64,000 nucleotides of DNA, from assembly GCF_026914185.1 (NCBI RefSeq), contig NC_070566.1, positions 6,262,001 to 6,326,000 on the forward strand, written 5' to 3'. The stretch is from Puccinia triticina. Its lineage: Eukaryota; Basidiomycota; Pucciniomycetes; Pucciniales; Pucciniaceae. Made by a program: the position numbers and the translations under genes. The notes under the pieces were generated by a model that saw only the letters and a list, made by a program, of their open reading frames with translations, did not search any database and had not been told where the DNA came from. Shown here one piece after another: positions 31,273-42,783 of this stretch. Numbering within the stretch: position 1 is the first letter of the stretch; the number at the start of each line of letters is the position of its first letter.

Positions 31273-33779
31273 TTACTTGTAGGGGATGCAGTCCAGCAGA
31301 AGCCCACATCATGATTCATTTTATAAAGAAAAAAATTTCTTGTTCAAACTTGAGAGATTTCCCTTGGCTGAGGACTGTCAGAGTTTCTTGTGAAACAAGC
31401 CTGAATTCAGGGGGACACTTGCGCTTGTTTATGGCCCAGTTTGAGACCATTCACCAAAAGAAGGTTTGTGAAATCAACCACACTGCACATAATTTCAATG
31501 CATCTTTTCACCCAGATTGTATTTGTTCTCAGGGATCAATCTCAATTACAGTGATACATATGTATCCTATTTGGTCTAGTTTATCACCCCTGATTCAATA
31601 AAGCATGCTTGCCATATTTTCCCATTTTAGCACAAGAGAAAGAAAACCATAAAAATTAGTAATTCTAATGAATAATTACCATCTCAAGCAAAAGATATAT
31701 TGCAAATTTAAATATGCAGCATGAAAATAATGGAAGAAATGATGGCCAAAAGCCAAATAGAGGGAAAAGGAAATGTTAATTAAATCGTCAGAGCAAGAGG
31801 AAGGTAAATGAGGAGTGAGAATTTCTTCCTCAAGCTTCATAGAATGGCGGTGTTAATGCTGCTGATGGGCTCGCTGTAGATTAGCTTGGTTATTGTGGGA
31901 CACATCACACCAATCAGCCATACCGAGATCAATAATGCCATTGGCTGACTCAAGCCTTTCAAGTTGGGGTACATAGTACTCTGGAAGACGGGATTCTTTG
32001 GGACCCAGCTCTGGCACATCCTGGGCCCTTTGTAATCCTCCGCCGGGAGCGCCACCTTGAGCAGCAGCCGACACTCCGGCATACACTTGGTGATGACCAG
32101 CGTTGGTTTGGGGTTGGTGTCTGGCAGGCAATGCTCCATTGACATTGGTGGCGAGGCAGGTGGTTCTTTTGGCTCTTCAGCAAGAGACACCACAGATGTT
32201 TGCTCAGCACTTGCGTGCAAGTGCCTTCACCCCTCTCTTTAGGAACCCTTTAAGATAACTTGCAAAGCTTGACACCAATTTATGCGTAATTTTGGATTAA
32301 ATTTATGCTCAAGTGTGTCTGAATTGATGCTGAATCTTTTATGAATTCATGTTGGACATGGTTTCATATCAACCTGATATCCACCCCAACTGGACTATTT
32401 GAGTAATTGTATCTTTTCCAGAACCTGTGTTCAACTGCATTGCAAAGCAATCTCCATTTCTTGGCAGAAACCAGATTTTTCTTGATGTAATAATATATTT
32501 TCATTGATCATGTGCTTATTATGCCGTCCACACCGCTTAAAATGTGTTTTCATATATGAAAAACAAAACTTTTGGCTTGGTGGATATACCTTTTTGATGA
32601 AAGTGCATAAATTCAATGAATATTCTTTCTGTTTTTATCACTCGAGATATTTATAGACTTGTGGAAAAAAAATTAACATAGTGGATACTCATTTCTTTTG
32701 TATTGATTGATGCTATAAGCATCACATACTTTGAGAGAAAAGGTGATTTCCTTCTGAACTGAGCTAGCTTCACTCACTGGCTATCTCCTTGATGTTTTAT
32801 TTTTGCATCAAATGATGAAAAATTGCTAACTGATCAATCACCATAACCACCTTGTGATCTTGCAGGTGGCAGATAGGCATCTGGGCTGCAAGCATTCTCA
32901 CATAATTGTTTTAGCAAATTTTATGATTTTTTTCAAAAGAGAGTTGGAAGTCTGGGCTAAGTTCAGGGGAGCCCCAGATTATCCAGGGTTTCTTAATCAC
33001 TTCAGAAAATCCCGACAAAAGAATGTGTGTACAGATAGGTGAAAATACATATAACTCTTTTAAATGTTTCATCTAATATTCTGGTGTTGCGTGGGCACTC
33101 AGCTCAGCATTGCTTGGCTGTGTGGTAATATATGTCACACAAACGTACAGGCGTACAGTTGTGTGACAAATCCTTCCAGCTAGCCCCTCAGAAAATGCAC
33201 ACCAAATTCAAACCAGATTAAAATCATGGTTTAAGAAAAACTGGCATATTTTTGGCAAGGATAAGATACCTTGGCCCAAGGGGACCAAGTTCAAGCAGCA
33301 TTGATAATTAATCTGTCACCTAACACACCTCCTTTTGAATTCTGTGTGCGCTGAAAATTATAAAAAGAATGTTCCAGAGCAACCTGTAGGGTATGGGTTT
33401 ACACAGAGGTTAAAAATCATCGTGGTAATAAAATTCTTATCCTTGGTAAAAATTATAGATTGAGTGCAACTGATCATAAAGTTTGGCTGGGTTTCAACAT
33501 AGTTATAGGGTACATTATACGATTACATTACACAAAACATCTGGCATGATTCCAGGTAACATCAGTATAGATTGTGCATTACATGAACTGGTCTTCAAAC
33601 CAAGATCAGACCAACTTCAAACCAACTTCGAACCAGTAACTGACAAGGATTGGACCAAACCTCAGCATGAATTGTGCAAAGGCACTCGTAAACAGGTGCT
33701 GAGCAAACATCCGTGGTGAGAAGAACGGGCCGTTGTGTGGGGACAGGGGCAAGTCTGTGGGAGCCCTTCTCCTTGCTTA
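31273..33779. other. AT-rich intergenic, one doubtful ORF
   Basis: The only notable frame is 32220-31837 on the minus strand (127 codons, HCLPDTNPKPTLVITKCMPE). It has no domain I recognise and no codon or splice support. A 16-bp-arm hairpin (tgtcacacaaacgtac with its mirror) lies at 33129-33168. Nothing else was found. Confidence 0.35.
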
Positions 33780-33791
33780 TCCGCCGGCATT

Positions 33792-34938
33792 TTAGGATGT
33801 GTTTTGTGCTTCTTTGACTGAGGGTCTTGACGGATTGGTGGAGATGGGCAGGGGATGGGGACCGGAACGAGTGGGAGGGGAGGAGGAATTAGCATCATGG
33901 TGGACAAGCATCTCAAGCGCGAGCTCGGAGAACCTGTTCTTATCCTGTGAAGAATGTGATCTGTCCTGGAAAAGTTGAGTGAAAAAGGACTTGTGATTGT
34001 GGTGGTGGTGGTAAAGACTGTACAGCAGCGAGAAACGGAATGTGTATTTCTCGAGGATCCACATTGATTGGAGAAACTTTGGGTTACTGTTTACCTGCCG
34101 ACTTCAGATAGACTGCGCTGGATTGATGTGTACAGGATGGATGTTTACCCCAGTGCAGTAGCTATTTTGTTATTTGTGTGGCCTGATACTGCGTGATGGT
34201 TGGAATTTCAATAAAAAAATCATCAGCTCTGGAAAATAAAGACAAGTTGCAGGCAGACAAAGAACAACAACATCAACATTCCGCAAGTCAACATACAGCC
34301 GGACAAATCCAGCAATCATACCTTCAGGCCATCAGACAGAAATGCTATCTGGCAACTCCCTGAAAAAGAAACACAGTGCAAGAAAAATACTGATGGTGAG
34401 TAATTTTTTCAAGAAGGCAGCAATGGAGAGATGAGACTGACAACATTACAGTGTTGGATGAGGATGCCAAAGGCTCAGCATGAGGTGTGCATTTCTCCAA
34501 TCCATTTGATTCCTAATCTACCAGCGTTACCTGTTCACTTGGCACGGAAAAAATCCACATCAGAAATCAACACACAAGATTATGTAGGATTAATGTGTAC
34601 AGATGAGAAGGAGAGGATTTGAGCTGTTAGGAATTCCGAGTTGATGTGCATATTCTTGGACCACTTACCATACAATTTTTAGCCGCTCGCGGAAGATATA
34701 AGCTGCCAATCCGTACGCCCTGAAAATAGGAGACCCGCAGGTTTCCAATGTTGGGTGGGAGCTTGGTGAGTTGGTTTGATTTCACATTGAGGTGCGCAAG
34801 GCCTTGAAAGTAGCAGATCCACCCAAGCTGGGTGAACGGGGCCAAGGGCAGCTGTTTGTTTAGGAGGGGCAGCAAGCGGGGCAAACACTTCACAAATGGC
34901 ACAAACTTTTGCCAGGTTATTTGCTGTTGAGGGGGCAC
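33792..34938 (-). pseudogene. Leucine-rich-repeat gene fragment
   Basis: The minus-strand frame 34938-34674 contains LAHLNVKSNQLTKLPPNIG, matching the plant/fungal LRR consensus (LxxLxxLxLxxNxLxxLPxxI). It is preceded by a similar half-repeat (PLLNKQLPLAPFTQLG). A GTAAGT donor follows at about 34674. Further downstream the frame 34064-33792 (LEKYTFRFSLLYSLY, FSELALEMLVHHDAN) also looks protein-like and could be another exon, but I could not define splice sites joining them. Only about two repeats are visible, so it is either a partial gene or a diverged fragment. Its function is unknown. Confidence 0.42.
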
Positions 34939-36547
34939 AGGTCTTGGCCACCGTTACTTAGTAGATTATGCCTAGCAACTGTCTTGGTGAGGGGGTGGTT
35001 GGCCGGGACATGTGATGACAAGCTCTATGAGGCGGACAAATCAGATTGGTGGGTAGAGGGGGTGGTCTGGTTGGCAACACCTAGCTGGTCAACGCTCCCT
35101 GCACAGGTCAGAGGTATAGAAGGGGCGTGGCGGTGGTGTGGCTATCAAGGCAGGATGAATGTGCTGTCAAGTGCGCTGGTGGCTCTTGAGGGCTGTGTCA
35201 GGTGGTCCCAAATCTAAGTATATTAAATCCACACTTTTGTGGAAATTGGGATCAAGGGTTTCCCCTGCAATTTTCTGAAAAGGTGCTTAAAATTAGCCCC
35301 CTGCCCACAAATGGATAATTGGCACTTGGGTCCAACCTCAAATTTTCTCAGGTATCAGTATATTACACTTAATACCGTGAGAAAATTAATTTTAAGTCCC
35401 CAAACATAAATGCCTTGGGCTTGCCCCCCAATCCCTGAAGCAGGTATGAAAAGGGGCAGGGTTCAACCCCCTTGTGCCTGTCGCAATTGCAAGGGCAGGA
35501 GGGGGGCAAAAAGCAGAAGTAGAAAGCGTCAAATGAGTAAAAAATGGCCATGGGTCAATTGCAATTGCGAAGTGACGGAGGGGGGCTAAAGCATATGTAC
35601 CTGCGCAAACGCAACAGGTGTATGAAACAGATTGGTTAACCACTTGGACCTATCACAAGTGTGATGGTGGAGCGGACCAGGAAAAGCTCGCTCAACCTGT
35701 GCAAGCGCAACAGGGGAGCTTGAGCTGCTGGTGGACAATCATTTGAGACTGGGGCCATATATGTAGTACACCAAGGCCGTCTCCGTTTCTCACTACGACT
35801 TTCTGCAAAAAGGCTGTTTTGGAGGGTCACTCTTATTGGGAGTGGTATATTGTCTTAGCCACTGTATTGCTGCTTTGGGAGGAGGGGCTGTTGTTTCAGC
35901 TGCTGCTTTTGATATGATCACACATCCCCATTCAAATCAAACTAACCCAGCAACCGGCTGGAATTGGCAACAGATTGCTGAGGGGGTTGTTTTGAGGCTT
36001 GATTACCATGGTAAAAATCTCATTTGGAAAACTCGTTGCTCTTGTTGCCAAGCCTGGAACATTCCCACAAATAATGCAAGCTTTCCAAACAAGCTCACAA
36101 TCACATGACAAAGGTACAGTTAGACCTTCAACTGCCCACCCTGTTTTTTGCCACCAAGGGCTCTGCCTCCAAAAGGCGGTGGTTAATGCATTGTACCTGG
36201 GCATACCGCCGCCCTACCTGTAAGCCTTGTCCTCCGCCAATCTCATGACTTAAAGGCTGTGACCTGAGCTTCCGCATTGAAAAATTTGGTGCCAAAAACA
36301 TTAGATGACCCACTGTACAGTGTAAAATGTGGAATGTATGATGAAGTGGACACTTGTCAGTCACAAAAAACGACTCCATGGGGCACCCAAGGCCCCAAAA
36401 CAAATTAATATATGTACAAAGAAACTCCATGATGTTGTGCACATTTTGCTCCCCTAAAATTTCATTGTCTGGTGACAAATGGCACGTCCAGAGAGGATTA
36501 AAAAAGATAATTTTTCTAATTTTCTACTGCCACGGGGTCAACATAGC
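34939..36547. other. Intergenic, no supported gene
   Basis: Short open frames on both strands overlap each other and lack splice or domain support. No repeat with defined ends was recognised. Confidence 0.35.
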
Positions 36548-36815
36548 GCATAAGTCCCTCCTTTGGAGGGTCCCTGCGGGATGGTGTCCCCCCCCCCCCC
36601 CCCCCAATAGAGGTACTTAGTTAGGTTAGGGACTGGGGCCTGTGGGGGTTGCGGTGTGTAAGCCATCCACCAAAAAGTGAAGAAATTGAAGTCTTCAAAT
36701 TTTGCAGCCTGCAGTTTTGATCTAACTTAACTACATAAGTCCCTTTAATTGGAGGGGGGGCGCCGTCCCGCAGGGACCCTCCCAAGGAGAAGGGAATTAG
36801 GCAAGTTAGAGTTGT
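36548..36815. repeat. Inverted-repeat element with taagtccctcc arms and a C-run
   Basis: The left arm tccctcctttggagggtccctgcggga (36551-36577, quoted here only as its type: ggagggtccctgcggga) is mirrored by tcccgcagggaccctcc at 36764-36783. C17 follows the left arm. Related pieces are at 37305 (taagtccctccctgcgg) and 62200 (cctcccgcagggagggactt), so it is a dispersed family. Confidence 0.55.
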
Positions 36816-37371
36816 TGAAATGGTGTAGCCCGTATGTAGTTGTTGTATGCTTGTACATAGATATGCTTCTACCAAGCAGCCCATTACTACAGTCTACCGG
36901 CTCCCACTGTCTGGCTCTTTTCCTCACTGAATCTAATATATATATCTTCACTGTCAAGCCCCCGTCCGTGAGCACCAGTAGCCCTTCAGTTTCAGTCCCT
37001 GGTGTCCCTCAACAAGAGTTTTGATGCTGTCCACCCCAGCCACTAAAACAAGCTCAGATGGCACCAACTTTTAGAGCTCACCCCCCCCCCCCCCCCCCCA
37101 TCAATCAACCAACCGGCCTATTGTTGGTGGTTTTTTGAAAAAAGGCAAGTTTTTGTTTGACTAGATCTAAAAAAAAATTGAGTTGAGAGATATATAGTCA
37201 AGCTGCAAGAGCATGTATATGTAGATACTTGGGACCTCATATTTATGTACATAGATTGCAAACCAAGCGAGCTGCAGCGCCACGACCCCCACATCAGTCG
37301 TAAGTCCCTCCCTGCGGTCAGCGGCACTTTGTTCACCATTCATCCCCGCATAAGGGGACTTTGTTAAGTTA
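36816..37371. other. Non-coding spacer with C19 tract
   Basis: A 19-base C run lies at 37081-37099. No gene. Confidence 0.4.
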
Positions 37372-37824
37372 GGCCCTGTTTGGCAGCGTGATTATTACGC
37401 AATCCATGAGAACGGCGCCTAGCTGTACATTCTTCGGAGTGACAAGTCGTGGGGGGTTCCCTACGCTTGTCCTCCTAGGGCGACCCGAGCGTCATGTTGC
37501 CGTGTGTAGCTCCAGGTCGCCCAATGTGTGGGTCGACTGCGTGAGGCGGCCCCTCGAGGCTGGGCAAAAGCGTGGGGTTCCCATAGCTTTCTGCCCAGCG
37601 CGTCTGCGCGCACATTGCGCGTCAGGCGGCGAGTGGCCAGTCCTCCGCGAGACAGCTTTGAGCGCTTAGCCGGAGGCTTCTTTGAGGAGGGCCTAATGTA
37701 AGCCCCAAACCTCGGCTTCTGAGAGCCTGAGACATTAGGTAGGCCCATTACTCTAAGAAGATGACTAAACGAAAGCTTTCCACAGGACAGGGGGAAACGG
37801 GATAATCTCGACCACACACAGCAT

Positions 37825-38746
37825 TTAAAGGAGAGAGTTGTTCAAGATGGACAAGGCGGAGGCCTTTTCTACTCGAGAGTAGTGTCGGATGTACAGTTCG
37901 TAGCAGCTGGACGTCCACCTGCCTAGTCGGCAGATCTGGGGCACGGGGACCCCTAGAGCGTGTCGGAGAGACGCGCCTCCAACCCGAAACGAGTGGCCCG
38001 AGAGGCCGTGGAAGCCTCCTGCTTGCAAGAGGGCTTGGAAAGCCTGTACCGTGGTGGGGCGCGTCAGGTTATGGCGGTTAGAACCATCGGAGTAGCCGAA
38101 AAGCGCGTCGTCCGGGGACTGCGCGTCTGCTAACCGCCTCTGGACTGCCGCCACCGGGCAGAGTGGCCCACTCATGCGCTTTAGGTGAATTACTTGGACC
38201 TCTCCTGGCTTGGCTGTCTTTGCTGCTCGCAACGCGAGTGTGACCCGAGTCGGGAGGTTGGACATCGGTGACGTGTGGAGCGTCGCGTCCCTTGCTAAGA
38301 GGGAAGTCGCCTCGGGGGGTTGACCCCCCCCCCCCTCGGAATACGTGAGTTCGGCTAGCCGAGCCATCCCCCAGAACGCCACTACCGCTAGGTCGAAAAG
38401 TGCTGAGTTGAGAGGGGAGCCGCCTCTCAAACGGCTTGCCAGGTAGAGGAGGTGGTGGAGTTGTATTGCCGTCTTGGCCGGCCGGGCGGGAGAGGCGGCA
38501 TCCAACCAGGCTGAGGACCGGAGGATCACGACCACCTTCGCGGCTGACTCGTATGGGTAACGCATGTCGTGGTATATGTGCCAGGCCTTCAGACCGAAGA
38601 GGTATCGTGAGATTGTTCGCGCCGTCACCTCTCTCGCTGTCTGCCTCCCTACCGCTCGGCCCGCCCACCAGCAAAATAGATAGATGTCGTGGGATGAGGC
38701 GGGTAACAATGAACGGGCGGCGGAAGTCTCCCGTTTGAAGCGGATG

Positions 38747-38782
<36 letters not shown>

Positions 38783-38987
38783 CGGCGTTGTACAGGAGCA
38801 GCGTGTTCCATCTCCACCCTAAAAGGGTGTGTATATTTAAGGCTGAAGGGGTTTTTGCGTTTACTCTGTCGGAAAGAAACGCTGCGATAGCTGGGAGATG
38901 GTACTGGGCAGGCATGGTTCCTAGATACCGAGGGGAGTACAACGGAAATTGGGCGGAGAGTTTAAATTCTGGGAGGGAGGTGAACAC
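37825..38987 (-). CDS. Tyrosine recombinase of the DIRS-like element
   Basis: The catalytic domain shows the first Arg in GMARLAELTYS, then LKRMSGPLCPVAAVQ (typical DIRS core), GHSFRVGGASL (HxxR box), and the Tyr in CYELYIRHYS near the C-terminus. The N-terminal SAM-like part (AIAAFLSDRVNAKTPS, LGWRWNTLLLYNAG) is read upstream in another frame. The two halves meet at an A29 run (T29 at 38750-38778 on the plus strand), so this copy is either frameshifted by slippage or the run length is a sequencing artefact. The stop codon is at 37825. The enzyme would insert circular cDNA by site-specific recombination. Confidence 0.85.
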
Positions 38988-39057
38988 AATGCGTAGGAGT
39001 AAGGAAACAAGGTGGAGGCATGCCAGCCTTGGGTTTTAAATACAAGAATGATTACTC

Positions 39058-40716
39058 TTACAACACCTCAGTCACGAAGGGGGACAAGTCTAAAGGGACT
39101 ATGACCCGGATTTGGTGTTTCATCTGCAAACCTGCGCGGTCCCCACGCGACAAACCGTCTGCGCGGTTGTTAGCGGAAGTGACCGTCCGTGCCATCAAGT
39201 CGATATCGTGCGATATCAGGAGGTCTTGTATTACTTTCCATTCCTCGTTCACGGCCACGTTACCTGCGCGGCGTTTCTGAATGACGGATTTTGTGGACGA
39301 GTTGTCCGTTTCCACGAAGAAAACTTTCCCGGGCCTAGCATTCATTGACAAGAGGATAATCAAGCCTAATCGCACTGCCACCGTTTCTAGCCAGGAGATG
39401 TCCCTCGGCATTCCTGGATCTTGATTCCAGCCCTGCATCACTTTAAACTGGGCCCATCGTCCTGACACGATGACGCCTATGCCAAATGAAGTGGAGGTGT
39501 CACCCACCCAGCCTACGTCTGTCGGGTGGGGGCTGGCGATAAGCCTGGTCAGCCGTTGGGTGGTCAGGGTGTGCACCCAGCGTTCTACGTCGTCGACCAC
39601 GTATGAAGGCGGGCATCGGGGGTGGTGTCGGAAGATCCAGCTGTTCATCCACCAATAGAAGCCGTTAATATAACATCTCATCTGCGGGAAGATGTACGCC
39701 GCGTGACCCAGACGTCCCGCCATGATCTCGGCTTCGTCGTAAGTGAACGGCCGGGATTTGTCGAGGAAACTCTTCATTTGGGAGAGTCGAAGTTCTACTT
39801 TTGCGTCGGGTAGGCGAACGGTCTTGTCTTTCCCGTTCCAAATGAACCCAAGGAACTTCTGCTCATCAGCGAAGGGTGAGTACTTGGATTTGTTCGTTAG
39901 GACGCCAAGTTCGGCTGATCTTGTCGCCACGTTGTCCATGCACACTGAGGATTCTGGTTCTTTCACAAACAAGTTATCATCGACCCACCTAAAGATCGTG
40001 GTGAGATCGAATTCATGTAGCATGATGCGTTTCCATCCGTCGGCTGGCCTGCCGAAGGATCCGCATCCAGCGACACCGCCAAAGGTGATCCTGGTGTCTA
40101 AGAGAAGCTTGTCGTCGAATGTCAACGTTAAGAGGTAAGGCCATTGATCCGGTCTAGTCGGGATTTGTCGGTACGCCTTTTCCCAATCAAAGAGGGCTAA
40201 TTGGCAAGGTTTGTCCCGTGCGCGGAGGAAAGCTGACACTACCCTGAAATCATCCCAAGTTGTGGTGAAGTCGGCCTTATCGACAAAGGAGTTTACAGAA
40301 GGAACTCGCGGGTCGTGCTTTGGGAAGGATAGGTCGTTGATTGGCCTTACCGATCCATCACCGTTCACTACAGCTCCCAGCGGACTGGTCCGGAAGAAAG
40401 GGAATCTCTCTGCGACTTGCTGATGGGAATAGGGCCCATGCATCCGGCCGCGCTCAAGTTCTAGTTTGAAAGACTTTTCAATCTTTTCTTGAGCTAACAA
40501 GGAGGACGAGTGGTTAGGTGGGGTATACCAACGTAAGTCATCCTCTAGGCGGTGCGGGGGAATTCCCTGGTCGAAGCCGTGCTTGAACCCCGCTAAGACA
40601 TCATCGAACTCGGGTAGAAGGCCTGCATTAGCCAAGGCTTTTTCCCACTGTGGAATGTTCATTTCGCACAATACCTCCGTGGGCCATAGCGGTTCTAGAG
40701 CAAATTGGGACATCAT
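39058..40716 (-). CDS. Reverse transcriptase/RNase H of the DIRS-like element
   Basis: 552 codons without a stop. The RT order is visible: FRTSPLGAVVNGDGSVRPIN, FDWEKAYRQIP (motif A Asp), ITFGGVAGCGSFGRPA, then FRWVDDNLFV with the catalytic Asp pair and KYSPFADEQKFLGFIWNG. The C-terminal RNase H shows DVGWVGDTSTSFG, FFVETDNSSTKSV and ANNRADGLSRGD, the last being the usual end of the DIRS RNase H. The length and intact catalytic residues suggest a recently active copy. The frame starts at or near 40716 (MMSQFALEP); an upstream T20 run may belong to the untranslated spacer. Confidence 0.92.
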   Translation of the reverse strand: MMSQFALEPLWPTEVLCEMNIPQWEKALANAGLLPEFDDVLAGFKHGFDQGIPPHRLEDDLRWYTPPNHSSSLLAQEKIEKSFKLELERGRMHGPYSHQQVAERFPFFRTSPLGAVVNGDGSVRPINDLSFPKHDPRVPSVNSFVDKADFTTTWDDFRVVSAFLRARDKPCQLALFDWEKAYRQIPTRPDQWPYLLTLTFDDKLLLDTRITFGGVAGCGSFGRPADGWKRIMLHEFDLTTIFRWVDDNLFVKEPESSVCMDNVATRSAELGVLTNKSKYSPFADEQKFLGFIWNGKDKTVRLPDAKVELRLSQMKSFLDKSRPFTYDEAEIMAGRLGHAAYIFPQMRCYINGFYWWMNSWIFRHHPRCPPSYVVDDVERWVHTLTTQRLTRLIASPHPTDVGWVGDTSTSFGIGVIVSGRWAQFKVMQGWNQDPGMPRDISWLETVAVRLGLIILLSMNARPGKVFFVETDNSSTKSVIQKRRAGNVAVNEEWKVIQDLLISHDIDLMARTVTSANNRADGLSRGDRAGLQMKHQIRVIVPLDLSPFVTEVL

Positions 40717-41167
40717 ATCTCAGTAATGTTCTAATTCCATTAAAGGAGAAACGGTGGTAAATCTTGTTTCATCTCTTTCCCACTTCTTTTTTTTTTTTTT
40801 TTTTTTGAAGACTTACCGGGGTGTCCCTCTTCCTTCTCTCCTATGATCTTAACATCTACTCTCCTACTCTTAGGGGCACTCTCACTGCACTGGGTGGCAC
40901 TGCCTCTGCTTATTGGAACGGGCCTGTCAAGTCTTCATTAAACGGATAAATCCATACAACATTAAACATGAGAAAGAACACCATGCGTAAGTGGCCAAAA
41001 CAAACAATTGTGCGGAAGGAAGAATTATTAGGACGCTTGGGAGGAAGGGCAATGGGAAGCTTAAAGAAAGGGGGAGTCCATGTGTAACATGTGATACCGG
41101 AACAGGATGCGCAGCGCGGGCAGGTGACAAAAACCATGGAGACAAAAAAGAAAGAAACCAAGCAGGC

Positions 41168-42783
41168 CTACAATGGGTCTGGGTTGTTCTGGGCAGGACT
41201 GCCTCGCCGACCTCTGAAGTTCGCAGGGGGTTTGGATCTTCCACCTGAAGGGTTGTAGAAGGCCCGGTCTCCTCCGAAATAGCCCCTCGATTGTCCGCCT
41301 CTCTGTCTCTGAAAGCTTTCGCGTGACGGTCCTTGGGCCGAACTCGACTGGGAGAAATCCGGTCGCCCCTTCGGAGCGCCTGTCGCGGGGTCCCACCCAC
41401 TACGCTCTCCTCCAGCAACATACGGGGCGTCTTCAAAACCTAGCTCGCTCTTCTTTCTCACATCGTTGTAGCACTGGTCGGCGATGTCCTGACGGAAGAC
41501 GGAGATGTCGGGAACGAAGGTTTCATCTCCAACAGTGATGTGGTGGGCGAATGTGTTGGCCCGCATTTGAATGTCGTAGCGGAGGGCCGCGAGAAAACAG
41601 ACATTCAAGTGGATCCTGTCACAATTAGCTTTGTGAGCTAACAGCCATTCAGCGAAGATCTTGAAACCGTATACGTCCCGGATGCAAACATGAAATTCTC
41701 TGTGAGCAACCGTCCAAGCTCCTAACGACAATGACCATTTGCTTGGATAAGGAAGACCAAAATATCTCAATCCCTTCTCAGAGCCATTTTCTTCAGATCT
41801 GGACCGGTTGACGGCATAATACGACATCGCATCTGCTTGCCACTTGCAATTGAAGATCGTCAGAGGGATTGGGGCCTTGAGCTCTTTGAGATTCTTGTCA
41901 AAGAACGGAGTGAAGCCGACGCTGACGTGTTGATTTGCACACCCGATCTTGAAGGAGAGGCCTTTCTGCTTCGACTTAGTCTCTGACTGCTCGACCGAGA
42001 TTTGACCGGAAGTGGTCGGCGGAGGGGTTGAGATATGGGAAGGGTTCACTGTAATGAAGCTTGGCATGGTGGACGGACGGGTGGATGTGCTGTCGATGGT
42101 AGTAGACTGGGCTGGCATCTTGCTACTATTGACAATAGAAGTGTACATATTGTAGAAGAAATTGGCTCGCTCTGCGTCGCCGTCGTTATCCGCTTCATTA
42201 GCCTTGAGCCATACTGCGTCCCTGTTGTCATTCAAGGGGCCTATTTTTTCAATAGGAGGAGTTTCTGCAACCGGGGGATGACAAGTGACGATCTGACAGT
42301 CCTTATCACCGAGCAACTCTAAGATCTCTTGCTCCGGATCATCAACCAGGTCGTCGGCAGGGAGCCTGGGGGCCTTCGGGACGGCTTGCTTATCAGATTG
42401 ATCTGGCTGCTTCTTCGTCGACTTCTTCTGCTTCGCCGCAGGATTCGCTTTAGCTCGAGTGTTCTTAGCAGGACCGGATACGGGTTCAACTGCTGGAATA
42501 TCTGATTGTGGCTCTATATCAGTGACTATCCGACCGGTAAGGGAGCGGATTCTAGTCATAAGAAATCTAGCTTACCTTGGGGCACCAGAGATTCTTCGAT
42601 ACTCTGCGCTTCTACTTGTGAAGCCTCACCGGCCGACGTGAGAGGTAACTCATCACTAGTAGGTATGGGTTGACTCGTGGCCGTAGCCGTCGGATTTGCC
42701 ATCCCTCCGGCAAGGGTAGGGAGGTCTGAGAGCTTCTCTGCTGGAGCTTTAGGAACAGAGTTCTTGGAAAGGGATTCGGACAT
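41168..42783 (-). CDS. Gag-like protein of the DIRS-like element
   Basis: The main frame 42559-41168 (463 codons) has an N-terminal low-complexity, Lys/Pro-rich part, a folded middle (LTIFNCKWQADAMSYYAVNR, LAHKANCDRIHLNVCFLAAL) and an Arg/Gly-rich tail (RGGQSRGYFGGDRAFYNPSG) that probably binds RNA. A preceding exon starting MSESLSKNS at 42783 ends at a GTAAGC donor (about 42575) and may be spliced in through an acceptor near 42518. Gag identity is inferred from position and composition; the sequence has no zinc knuckle. Confidence 0.7.

Noticed and set aside
35836..36204. Overlapping 90-codon frames on both strands
   Set aside because: They are mutual shadows with no domain, and neither is supported over the other.
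36584..36606. Long C and G runs (also 37081, 30833, 51206)
   Set aside because: Not treated as features with function; length may be inexact in assembly. Noted only as landmarks.
38078..38674. 198-codon minus-strand frame
   Set aside because: It is a shadow of the tyrosine recombinase in another frame, Arg/Gly/Pro-rich because of high GC.
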